A stretch of 64,000 nucleotides of DNA, from assembly GCA_018292915.2 (NCBI GenBank), contig JACVVK020000053.1:1152001-1216000 (forward strand), read 5' to 3'. A program made the translations under genes and the position numbers. Source of the DNA: Batillaria attramentaria. Lineage: Eukaryota; Mollusca; Gastropoda; Batillariidae. Every line of letters begins with the position of its first letter. Positions within the stretch are counted from its first letter, which is position 1. Positions 24,535 through 53,544 of the stretch are shown in pieces. The notes beneath the pieces were generated by a model, which was not told the origin of the DNA, ran no database searches, and saw only the letters and a program-made list of their open reading frames with translations.

Positions 24535-24956
24535 GCCACTAATGAGAAATGACTCGGAAAACTGATAATCGGTAGGCCTAGAGCATCAGAATCGGTTCCG
24601 AAAGCTGTCCTGCAAAGGTATACATACTAAAGAGAGAGAAAACAATTATATATTATCATAACCAACTTGCTGCAATGATCCTATATACGATCCTATATAC
24701 GAGGATCTTTGCTTGCTGCGAAGCTGATGAAAAGATTGCATTCTTTTAAGAGTATAAATGATCCTGTGAACAGGCGATAATTAAGAAAGTCGCTGTCAGC
24801 AGCTACGAAGGCACATTTAGAGATAGGTAGAAAATGCTATGTAGTAAGCAATGACTGAAGTTTAGAATCAATTAGCAAAGACGCACCAATTGACATAAAG
24901 GAATGACGTTACCGACGCCGGAGAGATAAAACTTGATGCAGCTACAAAGAAACTAA

Positions 24957-25105
24957 AACCAGGGTACGGTATTATTTTGTAATGTTCACATTATACAGCT
25001 TAGCAAGGCGTTTCCAAATAATCAAGTGCTCTTGAACGTTATGCAGCGCGAAAATGATTAAAGTCTGCCGTAAAGAACGTTAAACACCCGAACACCCACC
25101 CCTCT
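24957..25105 (+). repeat. Diverged internal copy of the TIR segment
   Basis: It resembles 24353-24505 (CCAGGGTACGGTATTATTTT; AATAATCAAGTGCTCTTGAA) with scattered substitutions. It is flanked by an imperfect inverted pair (about 24900-24955 and 25240-25290, AGAGATAAAAC/GTTTTATCTCT). The interior looks like an older foldback inside the younger one. Confidence 0.7.
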
Positions 25106-25329
25106 GCTGTACGCCTGTACTTTATCTTTCACGTGGTTTACAAACAGCTGACAACGCTCTCTGAGAACGCTACAGGTATGACATATTGTCTTTGGTTTCA
25201 GGCATTAATAACAGAAAAGATGAACGTTGAGGCAGTTTCTTTGTAGCTGCATAAAGTTTTATCTCTCCCGCGCCGGCAATGTCTTTCCTATAGTGTCAGT
25301 TGGTTATGGCCATTAAAGTAAATAAATAA

Positions 25330-25330
<1 letters not shown>

Positions 25331-25363
<33 letters not shown>
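25331..25363. repeat. (TC)n microsatellite
   Basis: About 16 TC dinucleotides inside the foldback element. Confidence 0.9.
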
Positions 25364-25367
<4 letters not shown>

Positions 25368-25446
25368 ACTTGTACCTTTGCAGGACAGGTTTAAGAACCA
25401 GCTCTGATGCTTTACCGTTTAACAGTTTTCCGTTCTCAATAATGCT

Positions 25447-25967
25447 CATCAGCTTTATTTGTAAACTACACGAAAGAGAAAGTACGTGGGTGTTTGGGTG
25501 TTTAACGTCCTTTACAGCAGACGTTAATTTTGTGCTGCATAATGTTCAAGAGCACTTAATTATTTGGAAACGCCTCGCTAAGCTGTATAATGTTGTTAGC
25601 ATAACAAAATAATACCGTACCCTGGTTTTGGAGGAGACAATGTTGTTGACAGGTGTGACCGAAATTCCCCCGGGAAAAAACGTCTGCTTTTGTTTTCAAG
25701 GGAAATCACTCCCACGCACAATAATCTCCGAGCCATGCTAAAAATTCACTGTGCCGGTGAATTTGACAGAATTCCTCGCTTCTGTGCACATTGTGAAATA
25801 GCACGGGGACCTCAAAGTTGTTCGCAACTGTCCACTTTCCTTGTCACCGAGTATTTTAATGTTTTTCCTTCTTAGCTATTACTTATCTCGGCTCGGTCTC
25901 GGTTAGCCCGACTTGGCCGTGGTTGCGGGGGCCTAGTGTTAACGATTCGGCCCCCGGTACGGGGATG
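25447..25967 (-). repeat. Right terminal inverted repeat of the foldback element
   Basis: Reverse complement of 24013-24534, one base shorter. It ends at GGGGATG, directly followed by the right copy of the 9-bp duplication. Confidence 0.93.
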
Positions 25968-26136
25968 GTGTGCGGTGTGTCCTTACGTTTGCAAAACCCT
26001 GAAAGATGCCGCTGTGATGCTGTACAACTGAAAGAAAAAAGGCGCTTCCCCAGTTGCCATAGTAATTTACTCTTTCTCCGATTTCAGAGACATTCATAGG
26101 AAGGCCATACCCGATTCGTCCAGCAATTCAACTGCA
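25968..26136 (+). promoter_or_regulatory. RNMT proximal upstream region
   Basis: Only 169 bp separate the transposon end from the RNMT ATG. It starts with the 9-bp target duplicate and must hold the RNMT 5' UTR, and perhaps the core promoter. The element is therefore close to the RNMT transcription start. No TATA box is evident. Confidence 0.45.
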
Positions 26137-31934
<5,798 letters not shown>

Positions 31935-32350
31935 CAGAGACTGCAGACATTTACATGGCAGGGACTACAACTCACACAGGGGGCGATCCTGTGATTGGTG
32001 CGTTTGTGGGAAGGCAGTAATGTTGACATAGATACGATCTAGATCTGCCGCATGGTGCTCAGTTGTGTGCATGTCCATACACTGGTGACAGTTTGAGATC
32101 GGGAGGGCAACATCTCCTCTGCGGACCTTCGTACTTGAGCTCCATTGCTGAGAAGCGCTGCCTGGAAAGGTCAAGGCACCCGTCACTGGTGTTGCAAAAA
32201 TTGACATTGGTGTGGAAGTTTGGCATAAGTGGATTTTGAGAATGGTGCAGGAGAAGTGTACGATGCAAATCCACTTCTGCCAAATTTTCTGACGACGTCA
32301 AAATGCTGTGTGAATGTTTGACAAGGCCGGTGCTGTTGATACTTGTTTAA

Positions 32351-32356
32351 AATAAA
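32351..32356 (+). terminator. Candidate RNMT polyadenylation signal
   Basis: AATAAA 417 bp after the RNMT stop. A second plus-strand AATAAA is at 32981-32986. Confidence 0.5.
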
Positions 32357-33013
32357 AACTGCACATCATGGTGCTTATTACTGCATTTACAGACATGCTG
32401 GCAGTTACCTGTATAGATCTCCAGCACATTTCACAAACGATACCTCACTACATGCAGCTCCAAAATACATAACAGCAATACCATGAAAGGGCAGTGTTAG
32501 GATGAGGATCAGTAACATCTGTCAGACAAAGTAGTAGTTAAACAAATATTCTTAGAATTTATCTCTGTAATTTCAGAGGCTCCCAAGCGCAGACAGTGAA
32601 AATGTGAAGTCATTGTGACATATCTATGAACTTTTTGAATAACCCGATTTAGAGAATCGCTCTGGTGACAGAAAATGAGAAACTGAATATTGTCCACAGC
32701 TATTCTCAAAACTGAGTTAGGCCAAGTTTCCACTGTGCCAACTATGTACTGTATAACAGATACTGCATGGCAGCTGTCTTTACAGTGTTTAGTTACAGTA
32801 ACGTTGCCCAAACTATTTAGTTAAAGTGCCATTACCTGCAAGGAAACCACATGAAGACTCAAGGGGAAATATGTCAGAATTGTAGATTTATATAATATAT
32901 ATCTCAAGTAAAACAACTGCATTCCAACTGCTAGAAAAGTTTCATGAACACAATTGTATATGATCTGATTTTATGAACAAAATAAATGTTTACACAACAC
33001 AGTTACAGTTGTA

Positions 33014-33019
33014 TTTATT
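33014..33019 (-). terminator. Candidate SPIDR polyadenylation signal
   Basis: AATAAA on the minus strand, 385 bp after the SPIDR stop. Another lies at 33062-33067. Confidence 0.5.
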
Positions 33020-33107
33020 ATTGACAGTGCACATTTCCAATTGCTTTACAGGACTTTGTCATTTATTTCTGGTGTGACAACAAACAAGGAAAAGTTCTCC
33101 CTCTCTC

Positions 33108-33147
33108 ATACACACACACACACACACGCACAAACACACACACACAC
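33108..33147. repeat. (CA)n microsatellite
   Basis: Interrupted CA tract inside the SPIDR 3' UTR. Confidence 0.9.
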
Positions 33148-33403
33148 CCCTACTTTGTAAATGCAAGAACAACTGTTAAGTGTAAAAATGAAAAGCCACA
33201 ATAACATCCTTACAAACAACCTTCTACAGATTTGCTTTGAATGTTTGTTCGGTGTAAAGTTCTTGCACTCAAAATTAGTAGTCTCATTCATGCATTTGCA
33301 TAAACTGGCATTTGCGTACATGAAATACAAAGAAAATCCAGAATCAGCAGATATTCACACGGAGAATAACTCGGGAAATAGATGACAACAGAGCCTGGGA
33401 ACC

Positions 33404-45168
<11,765 letters not shown>

Positions 45169-46472
45169 GGTGCAGGTGAGACAGATGCGTTAAAAAAAAC
45201 CACTCATTTCACCACCAACCAATGTACTTGAACGCACGGCCCTCAGTCCTCTCCTTTGCAGTTAGCGCCATTTTGTGTCGCGTTTGTCCGACTTCCGCCC
45301 GAAATATGAGGAAAAGGTTCATTCTTTCGTGACAAAGCACATTCTGTCGTCAAAGTATCTGAGTGGGTCTTATTTGACGCATTCTCTCAAAACCTACTCA
45401 ATCGTTCTGGTAACGTATTTCACCATTTGAGACAAAATACGCATTTTTCTGTGACGAAAGCAGACGACATGATTAAGGGAAGTTACTCGATCACATCGAT
45501 TCACTGCAATATACACAAAGTCCTCTCTTACTGTCGTAAGGGTCTGCTTTCCTCTCCGTAAAGAGACACCAGGTAGGTGCTACCATGTCAGTATTTAGAC
45601 AAAAATCAAGCACTGGTTTGAAAACTGGAAGCACTTTATTTCCCATATCACTTCTCACCTACATTAAATGCCAACATCTTATAAATACCATTCTCAAATA
45701 AAGACATGTTTCTGCTGTTTTATTACATGTATTCTATAACTGTATTTTCATAAGCATAAAAAAGTTTGAACTTTTCCTTTCAGTCTCACTCTCTATCAGG
45801 TCCAAACTTGACACACTGTACATGATTGGCATGAACACTTTCTTCAGTTGCTCATCCTAAAACTCACCAAACTGGACCAAAAACACGCCGTCATGAATAA
45901 CACACATTCACTCATACCGAACAGCATCAACATTTTACAGTCGCGTGGTGCTAAGGCACAACTCCCCTGCTCAAAGACCGGAATTCAGAATTGTAGTTTT
46001 ATTGTCAGTGAGCGAGACAACTCCATGCACTAAAGCTGATGAGAATAACAAAAAAAGCACTATACAAAACAGTACACATGGTATGCAAGTGGTATTTTGT
46101 CTTTCCATGTGTTCTTCTCAAGGATCACCTATCATTTACACACCTATCAACACTCGTTGCCCACATTGTCTGCGGTGTTTGAACAGAATGACAACTGTAT
46201 ACGCACTGACGAGTCAGCATAACACACGAAGCTTCTATAGGTACATATGCAACATGTCACGAGTCTGACCACTATTCCACTGGCCTTGTTTCCCATCAAG
46301 CAAATCTCACAGCTTTTGTCTCATATGAAGGCAACACCAAACACAACCAATTCACACACAAGCGCACTCCACTTGAATCTCAGGAGTTTTACACACAGAT
46401 ATCGGCAGTGTTCAGTGTTTCATATTCACAGACCCTCCATCCACAGCGCAGTCAAAAGTCCGTTTATTACAA
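45169..46472. other. SPIDR upstream region and TTC5 3' UTR
   Basis: SPIDR starts at 45168 and TTC5 stops at 46473, both minus. TTTATT at 45635 is the likely TTC5 polyadenylation signal, giving a UTR of about 0.84 kb. The SPIDR promoter should then lie between about 45200 and 45630. It contains CAAAATGGCG (YY1-like) and CGGAAG (ETS-like) words on the SPIDR strand near 45267-45297, plus a 20-codon upstream frame. No other gene is seen. Confidence 0.55.
45635..45640 (-). terminator. Candidate TTC5 polyadenylation signal
   Basis: AATAAA on the minus strand, 833 bp after the TTC5 stop codon and 467 bp before the SPIDR ATG. Confidence 0.5.
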
Positions 46473-49400
46473 TCACTCCGGCACTGTACGAACAGCCAGA
46501 ACAGAAGCTGCTTGCTTGCTGGACTTCACCTTAGATCCATTGACGACCATCACCAGCGGGGAATCCACTCTCACGCTGAGAAAATCGTATTTCTGAGAAA
46601 AGAGACAACAATGAGAAAAGACATGTATCGTAACAGTGTACTTGTCATATTTAACCTTGTCGAAGAGAAGAAAACAGTTGATACCACCGGTGTACATGCC
46701 CTGGAATGCAAGTATGAGAGGCTGAAACGTAATTCAGCATTACCCAAGGACACCTGTCCACACTATCCTATGTGCACCTCACAGACAGCAATATCAATAT
46801 ATTTTATCCACAAAACCCTGAACAAAGTCTTTACTCTTCCGAAGATGGAGTAGGGTTGCCCACGTGGTGGGGCTAGAAAACAGCCATACATGCCATCCCC
46901 TAGTCCAAAGTGACTTCCCTGGGCGCGTTCAGCCCAGAAACGCCAACAACAGCTCATTACCTTGTCCTTGTGGTCCACTTTCACAACTTGCACAAAGGGC
47001 TCGGGGATGGCCACAGAATCCCCAATCTTCACTCCGCCTCCCTGCACCATGTTGTAGACTGTCACGGGAATACACGTCTCTTTGTCGGACATGCAGAATG
47101 TGCTGCAACAGCAACAAACATCACTGTGGTGTGACACCTGGAATGTTTTGCAAGAGGATCAGCAACTCCCACTATCAGGATAGAGCTTGGTCTGAATAAT
47201 CCGACTCAAAACTGTTAGTGCAACTTGCCCATCACAGTAACAAAAAAATCTAAAACACCTGATTCAAGAACAATGAAGGCAGTGTGTATACACCTAGACA
47301 CTCACAATGGAACAGCTGTAGTGGTGTCCACAGAGCAGACCACCTTGCCCAGGATGAGTTTGTTACTGTTAATCTCCGCACTCAGACTGCTGATGGGAAT
47401 GTGTTCTAGCTTGATGGTCTGACCTCGCGCTGACGTGTACGAGCCACTTCCATATGGACCAAGGTCACGGTCACTGAGTGAGTTCAGCATGCTTTCCAGT
47501 TTCTTGGGTTTCAGTTTCCCCTGTTGTACAGCGAGATGTGTGTAATAACAGCAGAGATACAAACAGAATTTGACCTTGCATCAAAGGTCGGCAGCAACTT
47601 AAGATGTACAAGAAAAATCATAATTATGAAAGTGGAAAAAGAAACGGTAATGACTGCGAAGTGGTTACAAGTTAAACAAATAAAAGCGACATAAAAAATC
47701 CTGTTTGTTTGTGTCCTGAGGAAGGCGAAAGCCGAAACATTGACCCGTGCCGTCCTTTGTGAAAGTTAAGTGGTTTCTGTCCTTTTTGTGTCGCTTTTAT
47801 TTATGAAAGTGGAACTGTACAAAATGATATCTAACTCAGAAATGATGATAATTATTGGAACCTGCCGACTGCACTGGGCATCTAGGAGTGTTCCCCAAAA
47901 CTATACACACATGCATAGCGGTGTGATGCCATTCAAAGACTACTTAGTCACGGAGGCTCACGTCAGCCCCATCACCACACCACTTCATTTGCTGTCATAC
48001 ATATGACACTTCATGTGTGACGGCAAATTAGCGTCAGGGAAAATGGTGGTCTAGTAGACAGCATGCATGTGAGACTGCTACTGAATGGCTGGCACTGCTG
48101 TCACGGCGATAAAGCGTGGGTTCAAGCCAAGGTTGAGCTTGTGATATATGATACCAGTTTTTCCTGGCTACCAGGCTGCTCATCGGGGGTTTCTCTCTGG
48201 GTCATCTGACTTTCCTTCCCCCAGGAAAATTGAACAATAGGATAGGTTTGGGTAGCACTGCACAGTGGTGACGTGCTTCCCCTGGACGAAGCTGCCCGAA
48301 TTTCCCAAAAGGGACAATAAAGTACTTTAAAAAAAAAAAAAAAAAAAAGTGACAAACTGACACTGCCTACCATGCTGCTGAGTCAAAAGTGACAGATTAC
48401 CTTGGCCTTGGTGAGCGCCACGACGTTATCCAAGTAGGCGAGCAATGACTTCTCCTCTGCCTGGGCATCTTCCCAGCTGGGGTCCAATTGTGACGCCACA
48501 TGGAATTCAGACAGTGCCAGCTGATATTCCTCTTGGTACTTGTAGGACTGAGAACAACAGCAACACAATGTACAACCTTCATCATTCACTAAGGCTCTTG
48601 TTTTGTGGAAGGGGGGGGGGGGGGTCTGTATGCAGTAAGAAAGGATGAACAATATATGAATGAAGACCTATTTTGTTATTTATACAAAAAAATAAATAAA
48701 TAAAACTTAGAAAAAGCTTCTCCAACAGCCCCCACCCCCCCATCCCCAAGCATATTATTTCCAATGACAGATAACTGTTGTGATGTACACTTTCTCTTTT
48801 TCATCTGGAACAAGCTGCCCTCTTCAAAGACATCTGTTGATTTAATGGAAATTTTGCACTAAAATTACTCACCATCCCACGGTTAAAATGGAGATCAGGG
48901 TTAGACTTTGCCACAGGGTCACGTTCCTGTTACACAATGAACAACATTACAGATTACTAAGGCAGCAGCAAAAGTAGACTACAATTTTACAATTGTCCTG
49001 ACCGTGGCAATTTTTCCTGATCAATAATCTTAAACCTTTCATTTCTTTCCCATAGAAAAGGAAGTTTAACTCTGAAGAGGCCACATCCCACTCCCCTTGC
49101 CATGCTATATGATAATACTGGTTAAAAAGGACACAGCACTGCACACCAACAGGAGCCACTTCAAGCCACTCTTATGCAAGCTGCCAGCCTTCCCTGCTAG
49201 ACCCAAGACCGCTGCACATTGCACAATAGTGGCTTGAAGAGGCTCGTAGTGACCTGAAGACTTCAAGTAAAATTGTGATTATGCATGGGTTTTAAGAGTT
49301 AACAGAAGCACCTGTAGAATCAACAGCTCTAACTGTAACTGAAAACCAACTGCTATTCAAATACTGTTGGCACTTGACATGGCAGAGCTATATATATATA

Positions 49401-52400
49401 TACAGAAGGCACCTAAATCCAAATTTGTACATTGTATTACCTTTTGTATCTCATTCCCAAGCCTAATACACCGTACTTCCTCATCTCACCCTTCACACAA
49501 CAAGTTCAGTCTGTATGGCCAATCATTCTACTTACTGCTTGTGAGTATGCACTCATACACTGCTTCAATATCTTTGGATCCTGGCCTCCAGAGAAGAATA
49601 ATGACAAGTACGCATTGCCCAGGATCACTGAAGCAAACAAAGAAATACACGCAAACTGAGAGAACTACCCAACGACACAATTCATGAACATAAGCATAAG
49701 ATACAGTAAAAACACAATACACACACCTGTCATGCAAAAACAATGAACCAATTTTTTGCCAACAGTGTGAAATCTGTGCAGTCAAAACTGATAGATGTAT
49801 CAAGTTGTAATATCAGAGGCCTGTATCTAGGCTAATCTAGGTCAGGAGTCAGCCTAACAGCATACAGCTCAGTGTGCTTATGCTATTTATAGCCTTGTGC
49901 AGTGGCTGCCTGCTTAGATAACAAAAACAATATGAATAATACATGTACAATGTATTAAGCCAATGAATAAATATAAAACCAATATACAAACTGAGAAAAA
50001 CTTGCCACAGATGTATATAATTATATGCAAATAAAATACAGCTACACCCCTAACATGCATGGCATAATACAGCAATATACACAACGTCAAGTGACAAAAC
50101 TACAAGCACGTACACCATGAGGTCCCATCAGAAATGTCCAGCTGCACAGCTTCTTTGGCTCTCTCCACACTGTCTTTCACCAACTGTTTACGTTCTTCTG
50201 GTGCTCCACCAAGTTGTCGCATCACCATTGACAGGTTTCTCAGCGACACCTTGTTTTTCTCCTGTTAGTAGAATTAGTTTAAATCTGCAATACTGTCTCA
50301 GAGAACAGCAGAGTGAGAGAAATGTTTTCCATACATGGAATGTGTTTAAGCAGCAGAGGTACTGCTTTGACAACAATGTTACAGCTGATATTATATCATA
50401 AGACCTAGAAAGAAAAAGAAAAGAACCCTTTTCTAATTTCACCACTGGAAGTCCAGGGAAATTAGGTAGGCTGTCAATGTGTCTCTTCATTTACTACCCT
50501 GAAGCCAAATGTACCGAAACTCTTATTTCGAGGGATGTGGAAATTCCAAAATTTCCACTAGCCCAACGGACTAGAAACTTTTGAAATTCAATAGCCCACA
50601 GAAACTTCTGATCGCTCGAAATTCGTTTCTTCTTTGAAGTGATGCACTGAAGTCAACAATGCAGTGTGGCAAGTTAAAAATAGACTTACTCGCTCTGTGG
50701 CGTGAGATCTTTCGTTGGCGTGCAAGAACAGCATGCGTGGAATATACAGGAGTAACATGCTGTGCTTTATTTTAGTAGTATCAGGTTTACTTCAGTTTGT
50801 GACACCACTGTTCCTCTGATTGTGAATGACACTGGCTGCAGAATCTTGCAGGCAGGCTAGTGATTTACTCGCCCAGCAAGATTTCTACTTGCTGGGGGCG
50901 ACTGGGTGTCTGTAACTGCATATCCCTGTATTCTTGAAGTCAAATATTGCCACCTCATCCCTCACTTAGGCAACAAAAGCTACTCTAGTTACCCAAGTGA
51001 AACAAAAGTGAAATAACTCTTCTGCTACTAGTGCTAGATAATTTTTATCATTATTTTTTCTTCTACAACAGTGGCAACAAAAAAGAAAAGAAAAGGAAAA
51101 AGCCTGAGACTGAGAGCTCAAAGATCATTCTAATGTTATTCGCGAAACCTCATGATTTCGAATTAATCAAGACTACGAAAATCACATCATAGTGTTCATA
51201 CATGGCTCAAAGCACCAGTGAAGCAGTTCTTAGCGCCGGCCATGTCCCCATTCTTCCAGTAGCACTCCCCCAGGTGATTCCACGCCTCAACCAGTTTAGG
51301 GTCAAGCTTCACTGCCTTCGATAATGTCTCATGGGCATCTGGACTGAACTTTCCAACTACGTTTAACGTCCGTCCTCGGAGTAAGTAATACTCTGCTTTA
51401 TTCTTGATGGTATCTGAAACACATAGTATTTTATGGTCAGTGATGATATTATAAATTCATTGCTGCTCATTTCTCAAATTACTGTTGATAAAAATGTATT
51501 TCAAAAAGGTTAAGAACTAAACTGAACCTGGCATAATAAAAACTGTGCTATTTCTGTATAAGTAAACTAAAGTTTGCATTAGATAAAAGGGGGTGGGGGG
51601 AGGGGGGGGGGTTAACTGGTGGTGATCAGGGATGTCACTGGAGCTTGAAACCTTTAGGACAAATGTCCTGGAAGGTGGCAGATGAATAGGACATTTATCC
51701 TGAATTGGAACGAAACAATAGGACATTCTGGCGCGCGACAATAAAGCATTGTAAAACAGGAACCACATAAACACAGGTCAGGGTTAAACTCTTTGCCAAT
51801 CAGATGGCTTCTTTTAGGGAATACCACATACCACACATCAATCGCTTTGCGTGCGTGCAACTAAAAATATTCTGTGCGCAAGCGAGCAAGCTCCCCGAGT
51901 AGCGCAAGGCGGCAGTCCTCACTCGGAAAAATGTCACCTAGCTATAGTTTGTCCGCGATCAACAGAAACGCAATCGGACATATAAATGACCTCCTCTTGA
52001 AATAAACAATCGGACATCTGTCCTGCTGGACAGTTTTTTCATCAGACATTTGGCCAAGTCTATCGGTCATAGTTCTGTGTCCGGCCACCAGTGACATCCC
52101 TGGGTGATGGTGGTAGTTGTTTTTCATAAGGAGATAGACAGGAGCATCCTACGGTTATAACACAAACCTTTCATTTCATCAAGTTTCTGCAGGGTCTCTC
52201 TCATCTTGGCATCCAAGTCATCAACCTTCTGTGAGGCTTTTTCCATTCCAAAGCGTTCCACATAGTGATCTCTGTAGTCGTACAGGTCATCCACAAGTTT
52301 CTGAAAGGAGAAAGTAAACAACGTGTCTGTCAGTTTAGAACAGTGACCCGCAAGCTGTTAAAGTCTGTAAATGACAGAAAATGTTCTACGCATACGGGAC

Positions 52401-52827
52401 TGGGTTCGATCCTCCTGACGATAGGAGTTTGGGATTTTTCCTTTACCACATTGAATCAAAATTCATGTGCAGACTTGTTCACGGGTTTGTACACACACGC
52501 AAGCATGAATATCATGTGTCTATGTTTAATATCACTGGGATAGGACGTGGACTGAAAAACAGATAGCCAGCATGCACAAAATCACATTCAAAAGAATCCT
52601 AAGTATCACGATGATGGTCAGTACGAAGAAAAAGGAGACAATCTGATGCTAAAGACCTTTCAAATCGGCCCTTTCTTAGATTAAAGAGTCGATGTGTGCA
52701 ATCACTGGGTTAGTCAATGATAATTTTGAACAGTACTGTAGCAGTCTATGCATGAAATCCTTCAGTAACGACAAAATAACAAAAACAGTCACCCTACTTT
52801 CGCAGATTCCAAAGCGTTGTCCGCCAT
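46473..52827 (-). CDS. TTC5: Tetratricopeptide repeat protein 5 (Strap)
   Basis: TTC5 is a p300/JMY cofactor in stress responses and, in mammals, the ribosome-bound factor that recognises nascent tubulin for mRNA decay. Ten exons are in phase: 52827-52798 (ATG), 52300-52168, 51413-51202, 50261-50114, 49627-49536, 48926-48873, 48547-48401, 47520-47306, 47102-46961 and 46592-46473; 430 residues against 440 in human. It opens with [10 protein letters not shown], then [18 protein letters not shown] signatures follow: [77 protein letters not shown] and [18 protein letters not shown]. The C-terminal OB fold has [40 protein letters not shown] and [12 protein letters not shown]. Every expected block is present and in order. 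Start choice: the only ATG in the short first exon, in the context ATCATGGCGGAC. Confidence 0.95.
47637..47800. mobile_element. 164-bp insertion with 13-bp target duplication, TTC5 intron
   Basis: TTATGAAAGTGGA occurs at 47624-47636 and again at 47801-47813, directly flanking the insert. Inside, AAATAAAAGCGAC (47679-47691) is inverted at the 3' end as GTCGCTTTTATTT. Between them is CCTGAGGAAGGCGAAAGCCG then AAACAT, a GGC-GAAA-GCC hairpin bordered by CTGAGGA and GAAA. The pattern suggests a short retroelement, possibly Penelope-related. Family is not established. Confidence 0.55.
48045..48349 (+). mobile_element. tRNA-derived SINE, family A, copy 3 (most complete)
   Basis: The head GTGGTCTAGTAGACAGCATG (A-box-like) and GTGGGTTCAAGCC (B-box-like) are followed by the family body and an AATAAAGTACTTT end with a 20-base poly(A) tail. 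It is the best reference copy of the three. It lies antisense in the TTC5 intron before exon 8 and ends about 50 bp from exon 7. Confidence 0.8.
52395..52580 (+). mobile_element. SINE-like element, family B
   Basis: It starts with GGACTGGGTTCGATCC (B box) and continues with CATGTGCAGACTTGTTCACG and TGTACACACACGCAAGCATG, shared with 21236-21400 and, less closely, with the minus-strand copy at 42330-42565. It is in TTC5 intron 1. Confidence 0.6.
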
Positions 52828-53544
52828 GATGCCGTTGTCGTGAAGTGCTCAACTAAGAACGCTTTCTATCGGGGAAGACCTCCAACGAATCCAATCTGGT
52901 TCCCCGATGGCTCACCAGGTTCTTTTGAAACTGCCGAGACAAATGCATTAATTTTGTTTACACCACTTGCCAGTGCAAACTTTCAGTGAATTAAGTATGA
53001 GTGCTTTACGTCCGAAAATAGTAATGAAACAGAGAGTGAAAGTGTGAGTTATGACTTTCCATAACCCACTCACTGAGCGGCCGGCCGGGACTGAGTTCAC
53101 AAAAACACACTCCAGCCGGTTACGTTATCAGTCAGAAAGTGCGTCATTTCAAACATTTGGAACTCATACGTCACGGCCGATGCACAGTTATTCTGCTCTC
53201 TTTGGGGGGTGACATTTTTTTTTTTTTTTTTTTTTTAAAGTCCTTGGATTACGTACAAAATGATCGCACAGAATATTCTCTGCAAGTATTCAAGTTGCGA
53301 GTGCACTTTTGAATTTCAGTACATTAGTTCATGCTTTGAATGATATTCTTCTTAACATCAACCAATTTCAACTACGCATCATTTCCTCACAAGTCAGAGC
53401 GCAGAATTTTGAGGGGGGTACAAAACTGAGTCACTAGTCACCCTACCAGAAAAATAAAATGTCGCAGAAAATGTATGCGACTAGATTACTGAGCAGTAGA
53501 GGCGAGAGTCCGAATGCTCGTGGTATAAACAGCTTACTTGATTA

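Larger units (their letters stand above)
24013..25967. mobile_element. Mutator-like foldback element with ~522-bp TIRs and 9-bp TSD
   Basis: The element begins CATCCCCGTACCGGGGGCC and ends with its reverse complement. The arms 24013-24534 and 25447-25967 are nearly identical; I see one single-base length difference (CCCC versus CCC before the G run). GTGTGCGGT immediately flanks both sides (24004-24012 and 25968-25976), a perfect 9-bp duplication. Long arms with 9-bp duplications are the hallmark of the Mutator superfamily. The 0.9-kb interior encodes no transposase, so it is non-autonomous. Arm identity argues for recent insertion or recent gene conversion. Confidence 0.88.
31935..33403. other. 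RNMT and SPIDR convergent 3' UTRs
   Basis: RNMT ends at 31934 (+) and SPIDR ends at 33404 (-). Plus-strand AATAAA occurs at 32351 and 32981; minus-strand signals (TTTATT on +) at 33014 and 33062. No exon is visible between. If RNMT uses the distal site, the two transcripts end within about 30 bp of each other. Confidence 0.6.

Noticed and set aside
25690..25875. 61-codon frame in the right arm of the foldback element
   Set aside because: The same sequence occurs in the left arm (24105-24353, other strand) and is open only because the arms are identical. No domain is recognisable.
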